A stretch of 64,000 bases of DNA from Rhodoferax ferrireducens (GTDB lineage Bacteria; Pseudomonadota; Gammaproteobacteria; Burkholderiales; Burkholderiaceae_C): NCBI RefSeq assembly GCF_003347515.1, contig NZ_QEII01000324.1, positions 62,001-126,000 of the forward strand, given 5' to 3'. Of the stretch, positions 34,108 through 42,119 are shown one piece after another. Both the position numbers and the translations under genes were made by a program. The notes under the pieces were generated by a model that had not been told where the DNA came from, ran no database searches, and worked only from the letters and a program-made list of their open reading frames with translations. Position 1 is the first letter of the stretch. Every line of letters begins with the position of its first letter.

Positions 34108-35741
34108 TTCGTCTTCGCGGCTTGGGGCGGCCCGGCGACGCTCAAAGGCGTCAGAATGGTGGGCAGCGCCACCGGGGCGAGTTCAGGGTAGTCACGGCTG
34201 AAATGCAGGCCGCGGCTTTCATGGCGGGCCTGGGCGCTGCGCACGATCAGGTCCGCCACCTGCACCAGGTTGCGTAGCTCCAGCAGGTCACGCGTGACGT
34301 GGAAGTGCGCGTAATACTCCTGGATTTCACCCTTCAGCAGGGCAATGCGGTGGGCAGCGCGTTCCAGCCGTTTGTTGGTGCGCACAATGCCGACGTAGTC
34401 CCACATGAAGCGGCGTAACTCATCCCAGTTGTGCGAAATCACCACGGCTTCGTCGGCATCGCTCACGCGGCTGTCGTCCCAGGCCGGCAGTGTGGGTGCC
34501 GGTGTCGCCGTGGCTTGGGTGATTGCCTGCGCCGTGGCTTGGGCAAACACCATGCATTCCACCAGCGAGTTGCTGGCCAGGCGGTTGGCACCGTGCAGGC
34601 CGCTGCAAGCGGTTTCGCCAATGGCGTACAGGCCATCCAAATCAGTGCGCCCGGCCAGATCGGCCACGACACCGCCGCAGGTGTAATGCGCCGCCGGCAC
34701 TACCGGAATCGGCTGTTTGGAGATGTCTATGCCCAGCTCCAGGCAACGGGCGTAGATGTTCGGGAAATGTTCCTGTAGAAAGCTCAGAGGCTGGTGCGAG
34801 ATGTCCAGGTAGACGCAATCCAGCCCGCCTTTTTTCATCTCGAAGTCGATGGCGCGCGCCACCACGTCGCGCGGCGCCAGTTCGGCGCGCGGGTCGTGCT
34901 GCGGCATGAAACGCGTGCCGTCCGGCAGCAGCAGGCGGCCGCCTTCGCCGCGCACCGCTTCGCTGATCAGGAAGGATTTGGCGTGCGGGTGGTACAGGCA
35001 GGTCGGGTGGAACTGGATGAACTCCATGTTCTGCACCCGGCAGCCAGCGCGCCAAGCGGCGGCAATGCCGTCGCCGGTGGCCGTGTCCGGATTGGTGGTG
35101 TAGAGGTAGACCTTGCCGGCGCCGCCGGTGGCCAGAATGGTGTGTGGTGCCTGGAAGGTGAGCACTTCGTCGGTGGCTTCGTCCAGCGCGTACAAACCCA
35201 GGCACTGGCCGCGGACTGCGCTCGGGGCACCGCCGCCGTGCGAGGCCAGCTTGGCGTCGGTGATCAGGTCCACCAGGGTGTGGTTTTCAAACAGGGTGAT
35301 GTTGGGCGTCTGGCGCACGCGCTCAATCAGGGTACGCTGCACGGCCGCGCCGGTGGCATCGGTCACATGCACAATGCGCCGCGCACTGTGGCCGCCTTCG
35401 CGGGTCAGGTGCAACTGGCCAGCTTCTTCGGAGAACGGCACACCCATCGTCTGCAGCCAGGCAATCGCCTGCGGCGCCTGCTCCACCACGAAGCGCGTGG
35501 CGGCCAGGTCGCACAGGCCGGCGCCGGCGATCAGTGTGTCGTCAACATGGGCCTCAAAGCTGTCGTCCTTGCTCCAGACGGCGGCAATGCCGCCCTGGGC
35601 CCAGCCGCTGGAGCCCTCGTGCACGGCGCGTTTGGTGATGACGGCAACGCGTTGGGTGGGTGCCAATAGCAGGGCGGCACTGAGTCCGGCCAGACCGCTG
35701 CCGACAATCAGCACGTCAAAATGAAGGGTGGTAGAAGACAT
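34104..35741 (-). CDS. nadB: L-aspartate oxidase
   Basis: A FAD enzyme that oxidises aspartate to iminoaspartate, the first step of NAD synthesis. It has the dinucleotide site DVLIVGSGLAGLSAAL (about 9-24), FAD-histidyl-type region SSGWAQGGIAAV, catalytic-site pieces HTREGGHSARRI and EFIQFHPTCL, and the C-terminal helical domain (ELRRFMWDYVGIVRTNKRLERA). The start used is MSSTTLHFD. NadA and NadC are not in the window. It is followed tightly by queE and preceded by scpA, 37 bases away. Confidence 0.96.
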   Translation of the reverse strand: MSSTTLHFDVLIVGSGLAGLSAALLLAPTQRVAVITKRAVHEGSSGWAQGGIAAVWSKDDSFEAHVDDTLIAGAGLCDLAATRFVVEQAPQAIAWLQTMGVPFSEEAGQLHLTREGGHSARRIVHVTDATGAAVQRTLIERVRQTPNITLFENHTLVDLITDAKLASHGGGAPSAVRGQCLGLYALDEATDEVLTFQAPHTILATGGAGKVYLYTTNPDTATGDGIAAAWRAGCRVQNMEFIQFHPTCLYHPHAKSFLISEAVRGEGGRLLLPDGTRFMPQHDPRAELAPRDVVARAIDFEMKKGGLDCVYLDISHQPLSFLQEHFPNIYARCLELGIDISKQPIPVVPAAHYTCGGVVADLAGRTDLDGLYAIGETACSGLHGANRLASNSLVECMVFAQATAQAITQATATPAPTLPAWDDSRVSDADEAVVISHNWDELRRFMWDYVGIVRTNKRLERAAHRIALLKGEIQEYYAHFHVTRDLLELRNLVQVADLIVRSAQARHESRGLHFSRDYPELAPVALPTILTPLSVAGPPQAAKTK

Positions 35742-35778
35742 TACAGAAGTTGGCACGGGGGTGCCAGGGTTCGCACAT

Positions 35779-36645
35779 TCATGCGGGTGAGTAGGCCAGT
35801 CTGACGTAAATGGGGGCAAATACTTCGGCCTGGGTGATTTCAATCAGGGTTTCTTTGGCGAGCTCGAGCATGGCGATGAATGTGACGACCAATACCGGCG
35901 TGCCTTTGCTGGCGTCAAACAGCTCCTCGAATTCGACAAAACGGCGCCCCTGCAATTTCTTGAGCACCATGCTCATGTGTTCGCGCACCGACAGCTCTTC
36001 GCGCGTGATCTTGTGGTGCTGTACCAGTTTGGCGCGTTTGAGAATGTCGCGCCAGGCTTCCTGCAGATCGACCACGTTCACATCCGGGAAACGCGGCTGC
36101 AGCGACTGCTCGATATACACCTGCGCCTTGAGGAAATCGCGGCCAAACTGGGGCACGGCGTTGAGCTTGGCGCCGGCCAGCTTCATGCGCTCGTATTCCA
36201 GCAGACGGCGCACCAGTTCAGCGCGCGGGTCTTCGGCCTCTTGTCCCTCGGCCACCTTCTTCGGCGGCAACAGCATGCGTGACTTGATTTCAATCAGCAT
36301 GGCCGCCATCAGCAGGTATTCGGCCGCCAGCTCCAGATTGCGGCCGCGAATCTCATCGACATAGATCAGGTACTGGCGCGTCACGCCCGCCATGGGGATG
36401 TCCAGAATATTGAAATTCTGCTTGCGGATCAGATACAGCAACAGATCCAGCGGACCTTCAAACGCTTCCAGAAAGACTTCCAGCGCATCCGGCGGAATGT
36501 ACAAATCGCGCGGCATGGCAAACAGTGGCTCGCCATACAGCCGCGCCACGGCGACGTGGTCAACCACGTCCGGCGTGCCGGGTACGTCGGGTGTGCTGCG
36601 GATGAGCAGCTCGGCGCTGCCAACCATGTCAACCATGACAGACAT
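35779..36645 (-). CDS. scpA: Segregation and condensation protein A
   Basis: The kleisin subunit of the SMC-ScpAB condensin. N-terminal FEGPLDLLLYLIRKQNFNI and DIPMAGVTRQYLIYV, the middle EYLLMAAMLIEIKSRMLLP, and C-terminal winged-helix (TFIAMLELAKETLIEITQAEVFAPIYV) are all in place. No Shine-Dalgarno sequence is visible, because an interspersed repeat (36652-36700) sits directly upstream, between DUF3460 and scpA. The start may be M1, M4 or M7. ScpB is not in the window. Confidence 0.93.
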   Translation of the reverse strand: MSVMVDMVGSAELLIRSTPDVPGTPDVVDHVAVARLYGEPLFAMPRDLYIPPDALEVFLEAFEGPLDLLLYLIRKQNFNILDIPMAGVTRQYLIYVDEIRGRNLELAAEYLLMAAMLIEIKSRMLLPPKKVAEGQEAEDPRAELVRRLLEYERMKLAGAKLNAVPQFGRDFLKAQVYIEQSLQPRFPDVNVVDLQEAWRDILKRAKLVQHHKITREELSVREHMSMVLKKLQGRRFVEFEELFDASKGTPVLVVTFIAMLELAKETLIEITQAEVFAPIYVRLAYSPA

Positions 36646-36651
36646 TCATTT

Positions 36652-36700
36652 GCTATTAAATATATAGCTGCCGGCGCATGTTCGTCAAGGGCTGGAGGCC
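36652..36700 (-). repeat. Interspersed double-hairpin repeat, copy 2 (5' leader of scpA)
   Basis: Reverse-oriented copy of the unit at 675-723. The right hairpin GCTAT-TAAATAT-ATAGC is intact, while the other palindrome is degenerate (GGCCTCCAGCCC). It fills nearly all of the 65 bases between the DUF3460 stop and the scpA ATG. In the common frame it reads PPALDEHAPAAIYLIAN with no stop. Confidence 0.75.
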
Positions 36701-36710
36701 TAAAATGCCG

Positions 36711-36917
36711 TTATTTTGGTTCGGTCTGGTAGACGTAGGGCTTCTGCTCTACCTCGGCTTCGCGGTACTCGCTCCAGGCGCTGCGGTCAACCGCTTTGTC
36801 CCACAGCAGTTCGCGGCCCTGGCGCTGTTTGGCCTCCAACTCCGGATCTTTGGCCTTGAGCTGAGCAATGAACTGGGTCACTTCAGACTGGTACTTGGGA
36901 CGGTAGAAAATATTCAT
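36711..36917 (-). CDS. DUF3460 family protein, 68 aa
   Basis: A short helical protein (MNIFYRPKYQSEVTQFIAQLK ... WDKAVDRSAWSEYREAEVEQKPYVYQTEPK) recognised as DUF3460, a family largely restricted to Burkholderiales and often upstream of scpA and pan genes. AGAGG precedes the ATG. Function unknown. It is probably the first gene of the minus-strand scpA-nadB-queED-panD-bio directon, and divergent from the hyf-like operon. Confidence 0.9.
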   Translation of the reverse strand: MNIFYRPKYQSEVTQFIAQLKAKDPELEAKQRQGRELLWDKAVDRSAWSEYREAEVEQKPYVYQTEPK

Positions 36918-37030
36918 GTGCTAAACCTCTTTGCCGCATTTTACCGGGGTCGCGGTGGACCTTGGCGCCCGCAGTCAGCGTGTACTATTGGTAACATGTG
37001 TATTCGAATCTGTTTTCCTGCTGACGCTGC

Positions 37031-39055
37031 ATGAACAGTTTTCCCCATCCTGCCGCTTGGGTCCATCTCGACTGGGTTCTGGTGGTGGTCGCTGCCTGGC
37101 TTTTGATGGGTGTGATGGGGGTGTTGGCCCTGCGGCGTTTCAGGTTGGTGGCGACGGTGCTGTTCCCGGCCAGCGGGTTTTTCTCCCTCCTGTTGCTGGG
37201 CGTGGGCTTAAGTGCTGTGGGGACTGGGCCCGAGGTGGCCGTGCTGCCCATTGGCCTGCCCCAGCTGCCTTTTCACCTGCGCCTGGACAGTCTGTCGGCC
37301 TTCTTCCTGATGGTGATCGGCGGCGTATCGGCCGGCGTGTCGCTGTTTGCGGCCGGTTATTTTCGCCAGGGGGAGGGCACGCCGCCCGGCCTGATCTGTC
37401 TGGAGTACCACGTATTTCTGGCCAGCATGGCCATGGTGGTGATCGCCGACGATGCCTACGCCTTCATGGTGGTCTGGGAGACCATGGCTTTTTCCTCGTT
37501 CTTCCTCGTCATGGCGAATCACCGCATTCCGGAAATTCGCCATGCGGGCTATCTCTACATGCTGGTAGCGCACATCGGCGCTCTGGGCATTCTGCTGTGT
37601 TTTGGTGTCTTGCAGGCCAACACCGGCGACTACACCTTTGCCAATATGCGGGCGCAGCACTTGTCGCCGTTCTGGGCATCGGTCGCCTTTGTGCTGGCGG
37701 TGTTTGGCTTTGGCGCCAAGGCCGGCCTGCTGCCCTTGCACGCCTGGTTGCCCGAGGCGCATCCGGCCGCTCCGTCGCCCATGTCGGCCCTGATGAGTGG
37801 CGTGATGCTGAAGATCGCACTCTATGGCGTGTTGCGGGTGTCGTTCGATCTGCTGCAAACGCGCATCTGGTGGTGGGGTGTGATGCTGATGGCGATTGGC
37901 TTGGCGACCGCACTGTTCGGGGTCATCTTCTCCACGGTGCAAGTGGAAATGAAGCGCTTGCTGGCCTATTCCTCAATTGAAAACGTGGGCTTGATGTGCG
38001 CGGGTTTCGGTTTGTCCCTGCTGTTCTCAAGCTACGGCATGAAGGCGCTGTCTGCCCTGGCGCTGACAGCGGGCTTGTATCACCTGGTGAGCCACTCTTT
38101 TTTCAAGAGTCTGCTCTTCTGCAGCACCGGCGCCGTCTTGCATGCCACCGGTGAGCGCAGCCTGGGCAAGCTGGGCGGCCTGATTCGCTACATGCCCTGG
38201 GTCGCCTGGCCCAGTCTGATCGGTGTGTTGGCCTGTGCCGGCTTGCCGCCATTTGGCGGCTTTGTCGCGGAGTGGCTGCTGCTGCAAAGCTTTCTGTTCA
38301 CCACCGGTCTGCCCAGTTCCTTTCTCAACATGCTGGTGCCCGTGGTGGCGGCGTTGATAGCCCTGATTGCCGCACTGTCCGGCTTCACCATGGTCAAGTA
38401 CTTTGGCGTTATTTTCCTCGGCCAGCCGCGTGAAGAAAAACTCTCGGGGGCGCATGATGCCGGCACCTGGGAACGCATGGGCATGCTCTGGCTGGCGGCA
38501 GGCTGTGTGGTGTTAGGACTGCTGCCCAACCAGGTGATTGCGCTGCTGGACCCGGTGACGCAACTGCTGGTCTCGGCGGGCCTGGCGCAGACGGTGGCGG
38601 CCAATGGCTGGTTGCTGGTGCCCGTGAGCATTGAGCGCGCGAGTTACTCGCCGGCGATCTTCTTGTTGGGCGTGCTGGCCTGCTTTGCCCTGGCTTACCT
38701 GCTGGTTCGCAAGTTGTTCAAGGGCGGTACCCGCCGCGCGCCGCCCTGGGACTGCGGTTATCCCTGGCAAACCGCCCGCATGCAGGACACGGCGGAAGGT
38801 TTTGGCCAGCCCATCCGGCAAATCTTCGAGCCCATGTTTCGCATGAAGCGGGAGCTGCCCACGTCTTTCGATGAGCATCCGCGCTACCTTGTGACGGTGG
38901 AGGACCCGCTGTGGCATTGGCTGTACCTGCCGGTGGTGGCCGTGGTCGAGCGTTGCTCCAGACTGATCGGCCTGCTGCAGCAGGGGCGCATCGCGGTCTA
39001 CCTGATGTACAGCTTCGTGACCCTGATCGTGGTGTTGCTGGTGGTGAAGCAATGA
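37031..39055 (+). CDS. hyfB: HyfB-like proton-pumping subunit of a complex I-related (Ehr) complex, 674 aa
   Basis: A polytopic protein with the antiporter core of NuoL/M/N. The conserved TM5 glutamate lies in VVWETMAFSSFF, the TM7 lysine in FGAKAGLLPLHAWLPEAHPAAPSPMSALMSG, and the broken helix is preserved (LAYSSIENVGLM). The C-terminal lateral region WDCGYPWQTARMQDTAEGFGQPIRQIFEPMF is HyfB/HycC-specific. First gene of a six-gene operon with ATGA overlaps (hyfB-hyfC at 39052-39055). It transfers protons or sodium coupled to redox in the partner subunits. The name is by homology; the complex lacks a hydrogenase centre. Confidence 0.88.
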   Translation: MNSFPHPAAWVHLDWVLVVVAAWLLMGVMGVLALRRFRLVATVLFPASGFFSLLLLGVGLSAVGTGPEVAVLPIGLPQLPFHLRLDSLSAFFLMVIGGVSAGVSLFAAGYFRQGEGTPPGLICLEYHVFLASMAMVVIADDAYAFMVVWETMAFSSFFLVMANHRIPEIRHAGYLYMLVAHIGALGILLCFGVLQANTGDYTFANMRAQHLSPFWASVAFVLAVFGFGAKAGLLPLHAWLPEAHPAAPSPMSALMSGVMLKIALYGVLRVSFDLLQTRIWWWGVMLMAIGLATALFGVIFSTVQVEMKRLLAYSSIENVGLMCAGFGLSLLFSSYGMKALSALALTAGLYHLVSHSFFKSLLFCSTGAVLHATGERSLGKLGGLIRYMPWVAWPSLIGVLACAGLPPFGGFVAEWLLLQSFLFTTGLPSSFLNMLVPVVAALIALIAALSGFTMVKYFGVIFLGQPREEKLSGAHDAGTWERMGMLWLAAGCVVLGLLPNQVIALLDPVTQLLVSAGLAQTVAANGWLLVPVSIERASYSPAIFLLGVLACFALAYLLVRKLFKGGTRRAPPWDCGYPWQTARMQDTAEGFGQPIRQIFEPMFRMKRELPTSFDEHPRYLVTVEDPLWHWLYLPVVAVVERCSRLIGLLQQGRIAVYLMYSFVTLIVVLLVVKQ

Positions 39056-40002
39056 GCATCCTCGGACTCATATCTCAATTGATGGCGATTGCGATGGCGC
39101 TGCTGCTCGCGCCCTTGTTGTCGGGCTGGGTCAACCAGTGGCGCGCGCGTCTGCAGAACAAATCGGCCCCGGGGTTGCTGCAGCCCTACCGCGTCTTGCA
39201 CAAGCTGTTCAACAAGGAATCTGTGCTGGCCGAACATGCGTCAACGCTGTTTCGCATAACCCCTTACATTGTCTTTGGCTGCATGTTGCTGGCCAGTGCC
39301 ATCATTCCGACCTTGTCCACCGACCTGCCCTTGTCGCCGGCGGCAGACGCTATTGCGCTGGTGGGTCTGTTTGCGCTGGCGCGGGTCTTCATCTCGCTGG
39401 CGGCGATGGATGTGGGCACCGCCTTTGGCACGCTCGGCGCGCGGCGTGAGATGTTGGTGGGATTTCTGGCCGAACCCGCCTTGCTGATGGTGTTGTTTTG
39501 CGCCTCCATGATTTCCCGCTCGACCTCGCTCACCACGATTGTCGAAACGCTGGCGCACCGGGATCTGGCGATCTACCCCAGCCTGCTGGTGGCCGGTGTA
39601 GCGTTCACCATGGTGTCGCTGGCGGAGAACGCGCGCGTGCCGGTGGACAACCCGGAAACCCATCTGGAACTCACCATGATCCACGAGGCCCTGATCCTGG
39701 AGTATTCCGGACGCCACCTGGCGCTGCTCGAATGGGCGGCCAGCCTGAAACTGTTTGCCTATTCCTGCATGGGGCTGGCGCTGTTTTTCCCCTGGGGCGT
39801 GGCCGAAGCCCATGCGCCGCTGGCGCTGCTGCTGGCATTGCCGGTGCTGATCGTCAAGCTGGCCGTCGGCGGTATTTTCCTGGCGCTCATCGAGACGCTC
39901 AGCGCAAAGATGCGTATCTTTCGCGTGCCGGAGTTTCTCGCCACGGCTTTCATGCTGGCCGTGATCGGCCTGCTGGTTAATGTCTTGCTGGGGGTCTCAT
40001 GA
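39052..40002 (+). CDS. hyfC: HyfC-like (NuoH-type) membrane subunit, 316 aa
   Basis: NuoH/HycD-type subunit that links the redox module to the membrane. Signature GWVNQWRARLQNKSAPGLLQPYRVLHKLFNKE, the TM segments, and the conserved acidic loop ARVPVDNPETHLELTMIHEALILEYSGRHLALLEWAASLKLF are all present. Starts and ends are in ATGA overlaps with hyfB and hyfE. Confidence 0.9.
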   Translation: MSILGLISQLMAIAMALLLAPLLSGWVNQWRARLQNKSAPGLLQPYRVLHKLFNKESVLAEHASTLFRITPYIVFGCMLLASAIIPTLSTDLPLSPAADAIALVGLFALARVFISLAAMDVGTAFGTLGARREMLVGFLAEPALLMVLFCASMISRSTSLTTIVETLAHRDLAIYPSLLVAGVAFTMVSLAENARVPVDNPETHLELTMIHEALILEYSGRHLALLEWAASLKLFAYSCMGLALFFPWGVAEAHAPLALLLALPVLIVKLAVGGIFLALIETLSAKMRIFRVPEFLATAFMLAVIGLLVNVLLGVS

Positions 40003-40658
40003 TCAAGTTCCTGCCCCAGTTGGTCAACCTGTTTGCCACCCTGATTTTGATGCTGTCGTTTGCCATGATCTCGCAGCGGCGCATCGTCTCCCTGATCAAT
40101 CTCTTCACCCTGCAGGGGGCGGCCCTGGTGGCGGCGTCCATCCTGCTCGGCTATGCCACGAACCAGCCGGACCTTTATGTGTCAGCCGGCCTGACGCTGG
40201 TACTCAAGGTCATTTTGATTCCCGTGTTGCTGCACCGGGTCATTCGTCGCCTTAACGTGCGCTGGGATGTGGAAACGCTGATCAACATACCGACCACCAT
40301 GCTGGTCGGTATCGGACTGGTGATTTTTTCCTTCAGCCTGGCCTTGCCGATCTCGCGCCTGTCTTCCTCCATGGCCGGCGGCGCGCTGGGCATCGCGCTG
40401 GCCTGCGTGCTGCTCTCCTTCATGATGATGATCACCCGTTCCAAGGCCGTGCCGCAGGTGATCGGCTTTCTGTCGATGGAAAACGGACTGATTTTTGCCG
40501 CCACCACGGTCACCAGCGGCATGCCCATGATCGTGGAATTTGGCATTGCGCTGGATGTGCTGGTGGGCGTTTTGATTTTGGGCGTATTCATGTTCCAGAT
40601 CCGCGAAAAATTCGATAGCCTGGACATCCACAACCTCGAAGCGCTCAAGGAAGATTGA
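39999..40658 (+). CDS. hyfE: HyfE-like membrane subunit, 219 aa
   Basis: A fused NuoJ/NuoK-like HyfE protein of about seven membrane helices (LVNLFATLILMLSFAM ... FLSMENGLIFAATTVTSGMPMIVEFG). The family acidic residues in MENG and VEFGIALDVLVGVLI are kept. It overlaps hyfC at the start and hyfF at the stop. Part of the proton-transfer arm. Confidence 0.88.
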   Translation: MIKFLPQLVNLFATLILMLSFAMISQRRIVSLINLFTLQGAALVAASILLGYATNQPDLYVSAGLTLVLKVILIPVLLHRVIRRLNVRWDVETLINIPTTMLVGIGLVIFSFSLALPISRLSSSMAGGALGIALACVLLSFMMMITRSKAVPQVIGFLSMENGLIFAATTVTSGMPMIVEFGIALDVLVGVLILGVFMFQIREKFDSLDIHNLEALKED

Positions 40659-42115
40659 CTTTGCAAGCCTTGTTTTTTGTTCTGGGATTCCCGCTGGCGG
40701 GCAGTGCGGTGCTCGCGTTCACCGGTCATCGCGATTTCGCGCGCAACATCAACGTCGCTTTCAGTCTGGCGACCTTTGTGGCCGCTGGCTTTCTCACGGT
40801 GCAGATCATTGCCGACGGACCTGTTTTTGTCTGGGACAAGCAGTTCTACATCGATCCGCTCAATGTGTTTCTGGTCACCCTGACCGCTTTTGTCGGGCTC
40901 ACCACGGCCCTGTTTTCCCGGCCCTACATGCGCGTCGAGCAAGACCGCGGCAAAATGACGCCGCCGCGCATGCGCCTGTACCACGGCATGTACCAGTTGT
41001 TCAGTTTCACCATGCTGCTGGCGCTGACCACCAACAACCTGGGCATTCTCTGGGTGGCGATGGAGGCCGCCACGCTGACCACCGTGCTGCTGGTCAGCGT
41101 CTACCGCACCGCAGCCAGCCTGGAGGCGGCCTGGAAATATTTCATTCTGTGCGGCGTCGGCATTGCCCAGGCGCTGTTTGGCACCGTGCTGCTGTACATG
41201 GCGGCAGAAAAAGTGCTGGGGCCGCACGGCGCCACCTTGTTGTGGACCAGCCTGGATGCCATCAAGACCCAGCTTGACCCGTCCATTGTCACGCTCGCTT
41301 TTGCTTTTCTGTTCATCGGTTATGGCGCCAAGGTCGGCATGGTGCCCTTGCACAGCTGGCTGCCCGACGCGCACGCGGAAGGCCCGACGCCGGTGTCGGC
41401 CGTGTTGTCCGGCCTCTTGCTCAATGTGGCCATGTACGCCGTGCTGCGCTGCAAGGTGCTGACCGACGGCGCCCTGCAGGGGCCGCTGGCCGGTCAACTC
41501 ATGATGGGTTTTGGCTTGCTGTCGGTGGTGGTGGCGGCGTTCTTTATTTCGCGCCAAAAAGATGTCAAGCGCATGTTTTCTTACTCGTCGATCGAGCACA
41601 TGGGCTTGATCACTTTTGCGTTCGGCATGGGCGGGCCTGTCGCCAATTTTGCCGGCCTGCTGCACATGACGGTGCACTCCCTCGTCAAGTCGGCCATTTT
41701 CTTCACGGTGGGCCACGCGACACAGAAGGCCGGTAGCCAGATCATGAGCGAGATTCGCGGCCTCATCAAGGTGAATCCGACGGTGGGCTGGGGCCTGATG
41801 CTGGGCAGCATGGCAATTCTGGGCATGCCGCCGTTCGGTGTTTTTGCCAGTGAGTTCCTCATCCTTACCACAGCCATGCGCGAACAAGCCTGGGCCACGC
41901 CGTTTCTGTTTCTCGCCCTTGGCGTGGCCTTCGCCTCCATGCTTTTCCGGGTGCTGCCCATGGTGTTTGGCGAGACCAAGCTCCGGCCGCTGGCCCATGC
42001 GCCGGCCTTGCTGCCGGTGTTCATTCACCTCGCGCTCGCCCTGATCCTGGGTTTGTACATTCCGCCCTATCTCAATACCTGGTTCGTGCAGGCCGCAAAA
42101 ATGTTGGGAGTCTGA
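40655..42115 (+). CDS. hyfF: HyfF-like proton-pumping subunit, 486 aa
   Basis: A second antiporter-like subunit. TM5 Glu lies in GILWVAMEAATLTTVLL, TM7 Lys in GYGAKVGMVPLHSWLPDAHAEGPTPVSAVLSG, then FSYSSIEHMGLITFAFG. The start is a TTG overlapping the hyfE stop (TTGA); a TTG two codons later is also possible. It shares ancestry with HyfB and NuoN/M. Confidence 0.88.
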   Translation: MTLQALFFVLGFPLAGSAVLAFTGHRDFARNINVAFSLATFVAAGFLTVQIIADGPVFVWDKQFYIDPLNVFLVTLTAFVGLTTALFSRPYMRVEQDRGKMTPPRMRLYHGMYQLFSFTMLLALTTNNLGILWVAMEAATLTTVLLVSVYRTAASLEAAWKYFILCGVGIAQALFGTVLLYMAAEKVLGPHGATLLWTSLDAIKTQLDPSIVTLAFAFLFIGYGAKVGMVPLHSWLPDAHAEGPTPVSAVLSGLLLNVAMYAVLRCKVLTDGALQGPLAGQLMMGFGLLSVVVAAFFISRQKDVKRMFSYSSIEHMGLITFAFGMGGPVANFAGLLHMTVHSLVKSAIFFTVGHATQKAGSQIMSEIRGLIKVNPTVGWGLMLGSMAILGMPPFGVFASEFLILTTAMREQAWATPFLFLALGVAFASMLFRVLPMVFGETKLRPLAHAPALLPVFIHLALALILGLYIPPYLNTWFVQAAKMLGV

Positions 42116-42119
42116 ACCG

